From Caprimulgus europaeus (lineage: Eukaryota > Chordata > Aves > Caprimulgiformes > Caprimulgidae), in assembly GCA_907165065.1 (NCBI GenBank), contig OU015534.1, forward strand, positions 8,253,686-8,317,685: a stretch of 64,000 nucleotides of DNA. The letters are read 5' to 3'. This document shows, one piece after another, positions 38,316 through 49,744 of this stretch; within the stretch, counting starts at the first letter, position 1, and the number at the start of each line of letters is the position of its first letter. The notes beneath the pieces are model-generated. The model saw nothing but the letters and a program-made list of their open reading frames with translations. It had not been told where the DNA came from and made no database searches. The position numbers were made by a program, and so were the translations under genes.

Positions 38316-40884
38316 TTTGTGCTTTGTATTTTCAAATTAATAACGGCTCAAGTGTGCCTTAAATTCACTAGTGCACAGAAACTCAAGATTTGCTGCTTTC
38401 ACATGTTTTAGAGCAGGCCTATCCAACAGTGAGAAGGGGATAGCACAACACTTGTGTAATATTATAGGGGAAAGAAGACAACTTGTGAATGGATTGACAA
38501 TATTAGTGTAGTGCTCCTGCCAGGCCTTATAGCCAATCTCATGCCAGATTTTGGAGATCTGCATTGCAGATCTGAGGGCCAGCCTCAGATCATAGAAAGA
38601 TAACTAGCAGTAAGTGATTCCCAAATGAATTTTTGCTGTGTCTGCACATTATTCAGCTTTCTAAACTTCTATTACTTTTGACTGTAGGTCAGTTTTGATT
38701 TATCATTTAAACTATAGTTTCTATGTGAATATAAAAAGAATAAGAAATTTTCTTCTTTGTTATTTCAGCCTGGTAAAGAAAAAACTTTTTGATGGAAAAT
38801 TTCTTACCAGTTAATTATATTCAAGTACTCTGTGAGGTTGTCTCCACTAACCCATAAACAAAATATTTATGAAAAAGATTATTATACCATACTTTAAAAA
38901 GATGTATGCAGGACAAACAACGTATTATAAGTAAATTTTCTTTTGTTTAGATTTCCTTTTGTTTAGCACAGGATTTTTGAAAGCATTAGAAGTTCATGCT
39001 TGAATGCTTCTGTGGGTTTTGTTTTTTTTTTCATAAAAATTACTATTGCAGATGAAACTAAATATTCAGTGTCTGAAAGTAAAGGGAGAAATCTGGTTCA
39101 CTGTGGGATAATGAAAATTGAAAAACAATTATGCTGCTGCAATCAAGATCTCAGCAACAAATAACTAATTTCACTTCTCTTCCACTGCTCCAAAATATAC
39201 TGCTTATTGTTCTTAAAATATTTATATCTTTGAATTATTTACTGAGCAAAGGACGCTTGCACTCCTTTAACATAGAAAGAGATGAAAGATTATTTCGTGT
39301 CAATGTAACAGAAGACAATAATAAATCCATAATGTAAATAATATGCCTCAGAAAAGAGCTGTGTATTATTATGTGACTAGATTGAAACTGGACCCTATTT
39401 ATGAAAATATTTTTCCTAGAAGTATGGAAACACTTTGAGTGAAGAAAGTAACCAGAAAATCCTTTTCTGCAGTTAGCTTCTTTTAGAAAGATACTTGAGA
39501 TAGTCACCTTGTACTAGTTTTAGATTTGATTGCTGAGAAGATTTGAGGATATTTAAGCCAGCAAACAATGAATTAATTTCAATTTTTTTCCCATTTCTGG
39601 AGATGTAGATTGCTAACATTAATGTGAGCAGTGTGAATTCTGACCTTTTCTTTCGTTCTGTTTGAGAATAGCAGCTGAGCTTTCCCATTCCTGTCTGGCC
39701 ATGGGCCATTGTTCTTTCCTGCTAATTTTCTTCAGTAAATTCCTTCATAAACTTTTGCTGATACTGTCTGCTTTATTTCAAGAATATTGAAAAACACAGC
39801 AACAACAAAAAGCATCCCTAGGGGGAAACAATTAAAATAGAATCAGGATTTTTTTAAATATGGAATTACTTGTCCTGAAAACATTGTTGCCTTTTCCAGG
39901 TTTCTCCCTCCTTTGTTTCCATGTGATGTGCATACTGTTGTCCTATCTCCAGCTTTATCCTGGCCTGTGATACTCATTTTCAAAAGGGAAGAGCTCAGAA
40001 TGCAGGAAGTCCCAGACTCATGTGTTTGCAAAATTGTTTACTATCAGAATATTGCAACTGAAGAATTTATTTTCCTTTTTGCCTTTAAACTGCCATATGT
40101 CTGAATGTTATTAAAGACAATTAGGAATCAAACTTGTGCTGCACATGTCTTAAATTCCCACAGAATTTTAGAGGCTATTTAGTATTGGCTTTTTGAGAAT
40201 GTGTGAATTACTAAATGTTAGCAGTTTCAACTCAAGTCAAACACCTACAATTGCACCCTGAACTTGCAAAACTATGTTTTAGAAAGACAGTGGTAAATCC
40301 TTTTTTTCTTATTTTCAGTGAAAGTGTGGATGGCCATACAGTCTTCCATAGGGACCTACTTGAAAGTCTAGAGATAGGCAGAACTGTTTTTGTGATGAAA
40401 TAATGGGGAATGTTGTAATGAAGTTGAGTTTGTATGCTGGGAGAATGGCTTGGCCTGATGTGTTTGCCTTCCAGTACTTCCTTCCATGAAAATCTAACCC
40501 AATTAATCTAATATTTTGTATCTTCAGGCTCATGTATAAAAAAAAGCTATGTTTTTAATGCAAAACCCGAACATAATTATGTACATCTTCTAAAAAAATG
40601 AAGCATATCCAACATAGAAGTTGACACTGTGGAACAGAGCAGGAATCTAGCCAGCCAGCAGTGTCCGAGAGCTGGAAGTTTAAAATCATTCATAGGTGCC
40701 TAAGGAATACATTTCCCACATGGCTGTTTCTTTCTAGCCCCAGCAATGATGGCTATCTATTAAAATTTTGACATATGGGGCAAAACAAAAAAAAAAAGAT
40801 AACTGGTCATAGAGAGGAGGGGATAATGGTCACAAATATTTTCATTGTGTTTCCTCCAGAAAGACCCATGAATGGAGCCTCAGA
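38316..40884. other. Unique non-genic stretch
   Basis: No gene is supported. Open frames of 60-90 codons on both strands lack recognisable domains. A short repeated CTTTTGTTTAG occurs at about 38940-38965. No transposon was recognised. Confidence 0.6.
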
Positions 40885-40953
40885 CTATATCCTGCTGTCA
40901 TTGAAGCCAATTAGATTTTTTGCATTAACTTCAGTAAGAGCAAATGCAGGCCC
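40885..40953. mobile_element. Palindromic MITE-like remnant 1
   Basis: ATCCTGCTGTCATTGAAGCC is followed by a complementary arm ending TAACTTCAGTAAGAGC..GCAGGCCC. The arrangement resembles a short palindromic element common in reptile and bird genomes, whose arms read CATTGAAGTCAATGG and its complement. The copy is degraded. Identity rests on memory of that pattern, and I cannot name the family with certainty. Confidence 0.4.
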
Positions 40954-41338
40954 CTGGAGATGACGATTTCTGTCAATATAGTATAAAAAGTGTTTCATTT
41001 CAGGTCTTAATGGAGCCGAAGATACGATTCTGTCTTCTAATCTGGTGTAGAATTTATATAATGGAAGGAGAAAGACACTTTAATCTGTAGGTTAAAATGA
41101 TTATATTTTGTGTCTTCTAAAAACAAAAAATCACACAGAATTGTTCAATTATAAAACTATTGAGATTCTTTCCTGTACTAAAAAAACAATCATATGATCT
41201 TTGCAATTACTGACTTTTGTAGTCAAAATGTCGCTGAACTGTATTCTTTCTTTTCTGTTTTAAGAACAGATACTTTAATAATGCTGCCAAAAATTTTTGG
41301 CTTGTTTTGGGGATCTGAAATTTGAAATGCAGTAGACC

Positions 41339-41428
41339 TATACTGCAACCCTTCATCATTCAAGTTGCCCTTTTAAATCAGTGGGAGTAAAGATCATCTG
41401 CATGAATTAGAGCAGCAAGATATGGCAG
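41339..41428. mobile_element. Palindromic MITE-like remnant 2
   Basis: TACTGCAACCCTT, then AAATCAGTGGGAGTAAAG, then AGAGCAGCAAGATATGGC follow the order of the same palindromic element type as remnant 1 (GCAGCCCTTA...CAATGGGAGT...TAAGGGCTGC). It is diverged and lies about 390 bp downstream of the other remnant. Confidence 0.4.
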
Positions 41429-42589
41429 ACAGAAAAGATCTATTTGGGAAGCATAAGAAAACTTAATTTGCAGGGGTTTTCTGCTTGTGCTTCTCACCCA
41501 TAAAAGTAAATACTTTTGAATATTTTTTAAATAAGAGCAAAAAATAGATGCTGCTCTGAAAACAGATGTTTTGAAATTCCAATATAGCTGAAACTTCTTG
41601 GGCAACAAATATGCTAGGCAGTTTTAAATTAAAATGTGCTCTAGAAATATTTGAATTTGTGATATTTTTCTGCATGGGTTTTTTTTTTTCCTGTTATCAG
41701 ATGGAAAGCTGAACTATGTTTTCATTGTTGATTTTTTTTCTTTATGGGAAGCCATCAAGCAGCCACTTATTTAAGTGTAAAATTCTTCATGTGGCAATGA
41801 AATAATTAATTAGAGAATTAAAAATTGTATATGGATAGTAATCTTCTCCCTCTGAAGAAAGTTACCAGTATGAACATATAGATAAGATACTGCCCCGCAG
41901 AAATAAATTTGAAAATAAATAAATAAAAATGATCCCACAATCCAAAAATTTGTGTTTAGGAAAAATCCTGCATTGTTTTTCAAAGCCAAGCAAGCTTTTT
42001 TCAGAGAGGAAAGAAGTACTTTGCAGCAAAACCTTGACAACTCTTTAAAACTATAGACAGAAAGTAACATGGTTCCTGTGAGTTGTGTTTGTCCACTAGT
42101 AAATAACTGATCAGCCTGTTAAAACTGTTTCTTAAAACAAAAATAAAAAACCCCAAACAAAAGGAACAAAAAAAGGGAAAGAAAGAAAAAAAAAACCCAC
42201 AACAAAAAACCTCTCCCCCCAAAACAGCAACTGGAGAAATAATTATCTGCTTTGTTTTTCAGTTGCCAGAGTTTCCAATGCCCCTGACTCTCTAGCAGCC
42301 AACCAGGCTGCCAGAAGACCGTTAGCTGGTAGCTGGTTAAGAGAGACTGAAACCTGGAAGTCCCAGGGAATATCAGAATCCCTCTGACCTGGGAGGGACC
42401 AGCACTATGAGCTAGTAGGGGAAAAATAAGACTGTTCTTTAGAGTTGGTAGACAGTTAAAAGTCCACTAGAATTCTGCCTGAATTTTGCTGAATGTTTTG
42501 TGTCTAGAGGATGCTGATAGAACCCATAGATTCTGCCTTGTTTTGCTTGGCAAATGAATAGATAGAGTGACTGCAGAATAAAATAGAAG
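41429..42589. other. Non-genic stretch with A/C-rich low-complexity block
   Basis: No gene is supported. It includes an AAAT-type simple repeat at 41912-41930 and a strongly A-rich, C-interrupted tract at 42131-42227. A more GC-rich patch at 42280-42410 contains short complementary blocks (TCCCAGGGA, TCCCT, CTGGGAGGGA) whose origin is unclear. Confidence 0.6.
42131..42227. repeat. A/C-rich low-complexity tract
   Basis: Nearly 100 bp consists mainly of A with interspersed C and a few G, including CCCCAAACAAAAGG and AAACCCACAAC. Such tracts recur in this window (661-690, about 34130-34180, 60148-60172, 62278-62300) and are ordinary low complexity. Confidence 0.8.
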
Positions 42590-43310
42590 ATAAATTCAGT
42601 ACAGGTAAATGTCAGGTGATGCACATGAGAGGAAAAAAAAATAAATCCGAACTTCATATACCTATGATGATGTCTTCTGACCTTATCCTGAATGTTCTGG
42701 AATAAGATATTCCAGTTAGAGTAGGTAAGTCTCTGAGTGTGTCAGTTCAGTGCTAAATAATGGTTAAAAGGCAAATCAAATGTTAGAAAGCATGAGAAAA
42801 TAAAAAGGAAAAATAACAAAATGGAGAATATAATTACAGTATTATGTGAAAATCTATGATCTGCCTGCACTTAGACAATGAGAAGTTTTTGCCACCCCCG
42901 CAGGCCCCACCAGTTGCCAGAAGGCTGTAATGGAACTGAAAAGGGTTCCATGGAAGGTCTAAAAAGATAAGCAAAGCATGGAAGAGTTTCTTTATTAGGA
43001 ATGATTAAATAAATGAGGATCTTTTAGTCTGGAAATGAGAGAATGATGGAGGCTATGATAGTAGTCTATAAAAATCATACAGAGTGCAGATAGGGCTTAG
43101 TCGTTCACATTCTCTTCACAGTATCTTATCCAAGAGCCAGGGGAAATCAAATGAAGGTAGTAGGAGCCAGATTCAAAACAAATAAAAAGATGTGGAATTC
43201 ATGTAGTGAGCAGTTGATCTTGCCAAAAGAATGATGGACTCTACAATTTTGTATTGGTCTAAGGGGAGACTGGGCAAGTTCACTGAGAAATTCACTGAAG
43301 GTTAGCTAAA
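42590..43310 (+). mobile_element. Ancient CR1-type LINE fragment, plus strand
   Basis: A decayed LINE copy shows ordered blocks of the amniote CR1-type reverse-transcriptase C-terminal region. It starts with CAGGTGATGCACATGAGAG (42612, compare CKVMHLG), then AAAATGGAGAATATAATTAC near 42820. Next are TCTGGAAATGAGAG and GGCTATGATAGTAGTCTATAA near 43028-43070 (compare FSLEKRR and YDxVYK). The 3' part shows CAGGGGAAATCAAATGAAGG and GATTCAAAACAAATAAAAAG near 43140-43190 (compare RGNQMK and RFKTNKK) and GACTGGGCAAGTTCACTGAG near 43268. The middle near 42890-42960 has diverged or been replaced. Many stops and indels show it is inactive and old. Limits are approximate, and assignment is from memory of the consensus. 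Confidence 0.75.
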
Positions 43311-45399
43311 CACACAGGGACTTCTTGAACCAAATATGATATCTAACTTGAAAGTAAGTGGAGCCTGGATGTATATTAGGGGAAATTGGTCCCATTTTTA
43401 TATCGCACTAGAAAGGTCTTTGATCTCACTCAGTATGGCTGTCTTTATATTCTTAACCAGTTTTCAAGTTTACCTGAATTTGAGGAATTTGTACTCTGTA
43501 TCCTAACCACCCACCTCCCACCCCTCCCAAAAAAAAAAAGAGTATTAAGCACTTCAGACTTGGAATGTGAAGTCGAAGTCCAAAATGCAATTTCTGACCT
43601 TGATGTGAACTTTTAAAATGTGGATGGGAACAGAGATTCCCCAGTGGCAAAGATACAATTATAATCAAATCAAAATTGTGCCTGAAGGTGCATAATACAG
43701 GAATATAACCCCAAAAGAGTTCAACACTGATTTAGCTTTGCCAGTTCTACTATGCTTGTTTGCAAAGCATTTTTGAGAACTCTGTATAGAATAAAGTAAA
43801 GGGACATTTTAGGTGATGCAATGTTTTAATTCAAAATTGTCATGTAAAGAAGTCATAGAAATGCAATGTAGGTTAATGATCACAAAGTCTGCGACGTATG
43901 CCAATGACATGTCAAGTTCAGTGTACATCAGAATGCACATGTAGGCAGATGAATATTTCACCATGTTTGGTGGGCCAGGTGCCTACAGGATAATTTTACT
44001 GAAACTTTTGAATGAAGTACTGCTTCCATTAACTTTATTGCTTCCTTCCATGGCATGTTTATTTTTTTTTATTAAAAAGCTTTAGGAAAATATACTAAAA
44101 AATGCTTACAAACCTGGATCTTGACATTATTATTTCTATGATTTGACACAGGAGAAAGTGGAGTTTGGGAGAGAGGGAAATGTAGATAATAATCTTTGCA
44201 GCATGTTTTATGAATTGGCTGTTCTTGTTTTGTAATTGTGTTATATGAAGTTCAGAAATGATTCTTCTAACTATTTGAGAACTGAAGATTATTCACAATA
44301 AAGAATATCTGGATGTCAGTAGGTAATTGCAAACAGGAAAATGAAAATTCCAAATAAATCTGAGGGACAAAAAAAGCTCTTCAAGAGCTGCTTTATTGTT
44401 AAAACAAAGGCTATTGAAAGTGAAACATTGATCTTTGGTTCTGATCATGTGCAATATGTTAGTAGGATAGTGGATGTAGCCAGTGTGTGGATGTAGAGCC
44501 ATGAAACCCTTGCTGAGCTCTTCCTGGAGTTTGCTCAGCTGGAGATTCCCAGTGTGATTCTCAGCAGTGGTTGCAAGTGATCTGTAAGGAGCTGGTCATG
44601 ACCCCTCTCTATCCTCCCCTCTCTTCTAGCCACTAAATTCTTTTAAGCACAGTTTGAAGAACAAGTGCAGGGAGAGTGGTGTTTTTCCCTGAAAGCAAGT
44701 GCAGCATATTCTGTAAGAATGAAGTGGACTACAAAGAGGAGAAAGGAAAAATATGTGTGATCATGAATGGAATGGGCTGTCTATGAAACAACCTCTCTGA
44801 ACAAAATAACTTTCTTAAGGCACCAGGCTTCCATTCGTGAAACAACCTCTGCCACTTTGCAGTACATCCTGGGCAGATACCACACAGCCTGTCTGCTCAC
44901 GCCTGACAGATCGGGTGAGATCAGGCTCTCGGTTGAGACAGAGCAGTGTGGGAGCCATCATACTAGATCTGGGTGTGTTTTGTGCAGGAAAAGGTGATAT
45001 AGTCTACAGTTTGTGTTGCAGATTTTTGTAAGCTGGTGTGGAGAAATAAACCCATGAATATTTCCTGTATCTTTAATTCATAGCTTGGTACTTATTTCTT
45101 TATTATCCTTTGAGGCTGGATGATCATAAGGTAAAGAATTGCTATAATAATCCTATTATATCCACAGTTTCTTTCAACATTCCCTGTTTTAGACAATTGT
45201 GTAATTACTTTTCATTCATTTCCAGCACTTATTATGGAAACCTTTTCTTTCAACATCCTTGAAGCATTGCATCCCATAGGTATGATGGGATAGCTTGTGC
45301 TAAGAATCGTTTTCCTCTGTAAAGCTTTTGAAGCATTATAGAATCTCATTTTTTCTAATCAGCACTCTAGTTTCTTGTGGGCTAAAATTAGGCTTCCTG
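43311..45399. other. Unique non-genic stretch
   Basis: No gene is supported. The frame at 43386-43616 (76 codons) follows the LINE remnant and has no recognisable domain. A C-rich then A-rich patch at 43509-43540 is low complexity. Around 44490-45000 the composition is somewhat more GC-rich, but no family is recognised. Confidence 0.55.
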
Positions 45400-45780
45400 T
45401 CTCTGGCATGCGAGGCGTCAGCGTGTGTGACCTTCAAGCTGCCATCCGGCCTTGAAGTGCAATTTTTGCATCAGGAAATCTAGAGGCAGCAGCTTTACCC
45501 TTTTTTTTGCAGTAGCAGCAAGATCATCAGAAACACTCAACTGAGCAGCGACTGCAGGCGTATTGCTCACAGGAAGCCATGTTACTGTGGTGCACAGAAA
45601 GCTCTCCAGTGCTGGAGCTCTGACATAAAACAGGGCTGATCTCCCACTGCTCTGTGCATTCTTGCAAGGTGACCAGCCCGATGAATATTAATGGCTAAAC
45701 TATAGAATGATGAAGAATCGATACTTTAATCTGCATAATGATAATATGCATTCCTTATGCATTGTAAAGCTGTTGCACTA
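45400..45780. promoter_or_regulatory. Candidate conserved regulatory element with clustered POU/octamer-like sites
   Basis: The first part (45405-45560) keeps several CpGs (GCGAGGCGTCAGCG, ATCCGG, AGCGACTGCAGGCG) in a CpG-poor region. The second part holds TGCATAAT (45732-45739) and two TATGCATT sites at 45745-45752 and 45756-45763, spaced 11 bp start to start, beside GAATATTAATGG and AATCGATAC. One helical turn between identical TATGCATT sites would suit paired POU-domain binding. The absence of decay-like noise suggests constraint. All functional statements are inference. Confidence 0.3.
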
Positions 45781-48700
45781 CAGGGTCTGAATTTCACTTC
45801 TACACTAAACTCATCTACAAGCTCTCTCCTTTTGAATTATGCATATATTACACAGCCTGTTGCCTACAACAGATTTATGACAATCTCATTGCACCTATGC
45901 AAATCTTTTTTGGTCTTAAGTATCAAGCATTTAATGTCTTTTCTCTACTGAGGGAGAAAAATTGTAGTGCAGAAGTGGATACAAAAAGGTTTTATTACTC
46001 ACGCTATGTGCTGCTCTTCTTAACTTTACTATTAGTTCCACATTGTATCTGATCAGTTAAATGACCGTTTTTGCGATGCTCTCAGCACTTTGTTCACCAC
46101 AGCTACAGAATAATATTCTTTGTCCTTTTTTCTTTCACATACCAAGCACAGCAGCTGATAATAACAGAACTGAAGTTACAGCTTGGTAATCAGCATTTTA
46201 GGTGATTTTAATTATGATGGATGAAGAAGAAAAATGGCAAAAACATGCTTTCAGTAGTACTGAGCAAATATGACATGGAACTGATACACAGAGCTTATAT
46301 TACAGATCTGTCAAATTACCCAAGGATAATTTGGGTAGCTGGCAGATTCCCAGCTCATCAGTTCAGTAGCACAGGCAACACATGCTGGTTAGTTTTGCTT
46401 GGCCTTGACGTATAAATGTCTGACCATCACCAGAGCAGCTTAATTGATAGTGGACATCTGATTTGAAAATAGGTGTGTTCCCCTTTAAATGGTAGCTGTC
46501 ACATCTCATCATGTCACATCACATATGTCATGTCATGTTCCATTAAATCACGTTATATGCTGGCATGATGCAAGATAGCATGATGAGGGGCTAATGTAAT
46601 GTGACAGCTAATACCTGCTAACAATTTGAGTGGTGGGTATCAGATGGGAACATGTGCCAGACTTCAGCTGAGGGTTTGTGAGAGGGAATAAAGTCTTTTA
46701 CCCAAAGACTGAGCTTTTCTTCAAAGGCTAACTTTAGCAGCTGCTCAGCTCCATATTTATAACCAGCAGTGGTATATTTTATTTTTTTTATGAAGTGACT
46801 TATGGTACCTTAAGGGACATGCTAAGGGAGACATTGAGATCTGTCAGAGAACATGCAGAAGTTTAATATATATGGCTTTTGTTTCTCAGCTCCCGGCTCA
46901 TTTTAGGTGTCAAAGTACTCTGGTGATTTGCCTAATAGGGAAACTTAATTTATGAATCAGATGGAGCCTTGCTTAATGCAAGGAAGTGATCTACTAGAAA
47001 ATGTTTAGTAATCTGCAAAATATGCTATACTGTTTTAATGACTGGGTTAAGTTTTCACACAGTGTTTATACAGCACCCTCTGGGATCTCCACAGGTTAAA
47101 TTACAGTATATGCAAGAGTGAGTTATGACTTGAGTAAAGGCAACAGGGAAAGCACAGTACGTGCAGCTTCCATTTTTCATTGCTTGCACTACATTTGCAG
47201 CAATGTCAGTAACATAGACCTTGGGGAATCGGAGCCATTGCTAAATCACAAGGGAAATTTCTCATGTAGCTCTTCCCAAATATTGATTGTTAGGCAATCT
47301 TTGAAACCTGCTATGTAAATAATTTTTTTCTTGTAGACTGCAGGGATGCAAAGGTTTCTAAGTTAAACATAATGCAAGATAAAAAGTCTCCTAATTGGTA
47401 AGGTTTTGCCTCAGGATTGTTGTTGTTGCTTTCTGCACTACATCTCATTAAATCCCTGAATAATTCCTCTGTCCTGCATTATCTATTTAAAGAACTGATT
47501 GGGTTGTGGGTTTTTTGTGCCCAGTTCATTCTTTTTGAATCTTAATTTAATAGGAAAAATACCCGTTGTTTTCTGGAATCGCCATGGCATGATCACTTAG
47601 AGGATAATTTAAAAACCTGGAAAAGTCTGCATCAATCATGCATGTACAGTAATTGCTATGATAACTATTTCTGGGTGCTTAATTATTATGAAACATTAGG
47701 ACTTTATGTCCTTTTGTAATCCTTCTTGATAGCCTTTTAGCTTGCACCATATCTGGGTTGTATCCTCCACTTCACAGAGGATATCACTATCTGAACAGGT
47801 AAGTCCTTTTGAATACTCTTAAATTCTGGTTTCCTTTGGTGCTTTAGGAACAGTTAGAGTGGTCATTATACTGAGAATAACCATTTTTCAGCTAATTAAA
47901 TTGATTCTGATAACTCTCAAAATGTCAAGACTTCAGTTCTCTGGAATCGCTCATGGGAGATGCTAAATTGACAGTGATCATTAATTATAGATTTTCACCC
48001 CTTGCTGGGGTTTACCGTAATGGGGTCTGTTTAGGATTATCTTTCGAGAGTTACTTGGAGTCTGCAGCTTGTGCAGAGTGCAGCAGGCCCTGCTTTGTGC
48101 TGTTGGTTAGACTGAATATGTGTTTCAGTCTTCAGCAAACTCTATGTGAAATTTCAGGGATGTTATTTGTGTATTCTTTTCCTTGTTGGCTGTGTAAGCT
48201 CAGGCTCACAAGTTACTCGTACACAGCCTAGGAGATGCACTGATTTTAGAGTTACTGAACTCTAGTCTCTCTTAAAATCAGTGCAATTTGATGGGGGAGT
48301 AGGAGGAGGGGTGTTTCAGGTGCTGCCTCTGGGCAGTACGATGAGAACAGCATTGATGTTCTAGGATATCTGTATGCTAGAATCTAAGACTTTCTTTCTG
48401 TATGGTTGCAATGATGGAAATCAGTTGAGGTACTCCCTTGTGGCTATATTCAGATGAGGTAAATTCCACTTCAGACTCTGGTTCTTGTGTTACCATTTGA
48501 CTGAGCTGCCCTGAAAGCCTAGAGTGAGTGAAGATAGGACACTTTTCCTGTGGTTCATTAATTCAAATGTTTTTCTTCTATTGAGCGTGGCTGGTATAAT
48601 TTGTTAATTTAATCAAGTTATTTATTTATTTTCACTTTTAATTTGTTGTGTTCCTAGAGACTATGGTTTGTGGATGCATCAAATAACTGAAAATATGTTA

Positions 48701-49689
48701 TCACAGCTGTTGCGCTACAGCATAAATGAAGAATGAGAGAACAGTGGCTTGTTATTTTAGATATATAATAATTTAAAAAATATTAGATTTTAAATATTTG
48801 ATTAACATAAATACCAAAAAGTCCTTTCTAGGCTGTAATGTGGACATGTAGGCTGTATAATATTTGAGTTTACCAGTAGAAATACTGACATATTGCTCTG
48901 GTTCATATCAGCAGTGATATATTATCTATCCTGTCTCTGGTACCTATATTTTCTTAGTCACCAGAACTCTACGAAAGCTTGCCATCCCTCATCTCCATTC
49001 TTATCTGCTACTGTACAATAAGATCCCGTTCCTTGCTGTGAATCAGATTGGCGTCTGTCCCACCATCCTTCTCTGCAGACACTCTGAAATATCTGGTTTA
49101 TGATTGTCACTTCAGTTATGGCTTTTATGCATTTCCTATTTGAATGGACTTCTTCCTCATCTATACATTCTAATTCTGCTGATTAAAATAGGGGGAGGTC
49201 ATCTGAAGATCTTGTTTTCTTTTGATCCCCACCAGGTCCTCTACAATGGATTTATAGTTTTTCTTACTCTACAAATCAGTATATGTTGCATATAGATAAA
49301 AGCACAAAATAAACAGCAAAATATGGAACTTACATTGTTTTCATTCGTTCAATAGTTAAGTGATGTACCTGCTAAATTCTACTGCCCTTGGCACTCATGG
49401 AAAATAATAATTTAAAATAATTCTCTTCATTTCAGTGGAATTGTGGTACCCTCTGGGTAAGGAAGGCTGAAGTTAGCCTACTGAGTTATTTTAATATAAT
49501 TGTTTTAAAGACAATCTCTTCTATCGTGAAGTCAGCAGTCTGTGAGCAGAACCCCATCTATTCTGTTAACTGACTTCACTATGGTATGGGTTTTGTCATT
49601 TTGTCTTATGTGTATTGTGTTCCTACAGCAACTTGAGCTTCAGTTCAAAAGGAAGTTTCAGTCTACATGTTGAGATAGGTATTCGGAAA
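45781..49689. other. Unique non-genic stretch with an imperfect inverted repeat
   Basis: No gene is supported. An imperfect palindromic segment at 46493-46610 is listed separately. The 92-codon frame at 47953-48231 has no recognisable domain. The rest is AT-rich single-copy DNA. Confidence 0.55.
46493..46610. repeat. Imperfect inverted repeat with TA-bounded 12-bp ends
   Basis: TAGCTGTCACAT at the left end is exactly complementary to ATGTGACAGCTA at the right end. Inside, CTCATCATG pairs with CATGATGAG, with an 11-bp insertion on the right arm. The left half is rich in ATGTCA/TCACAT repeats. Terminal inverted repeats bounded by TA recall small DNA-transposon derivatives (MITEs), but no family is recognised and no flanking duplication is clear beyond the TA. 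Confidence 0.6.
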
Positions 49690-49744
49690 GGGAGTACTTT
49701 GGGCCAAATGGTCTTTTCCTGTTCTGATGCTATTTTATGTTCTT
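49690..49744 (+). mobile_element. Probable 3' tail of an old CR1-type element
   Basis: TTTGGGCCAAATGGTCTTTT then CTGTTCTGATGC and TTTTATGTTCTT follow the 3' end pattern of old amniote CR1-type LINEs or dependent SINEs (GGGCTAGATGG...TCTGAC...TTATGTTCTT). Only about 55 bp is readable and nothing upstream was identified, so the call is moderate. Confidence 0.45.
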
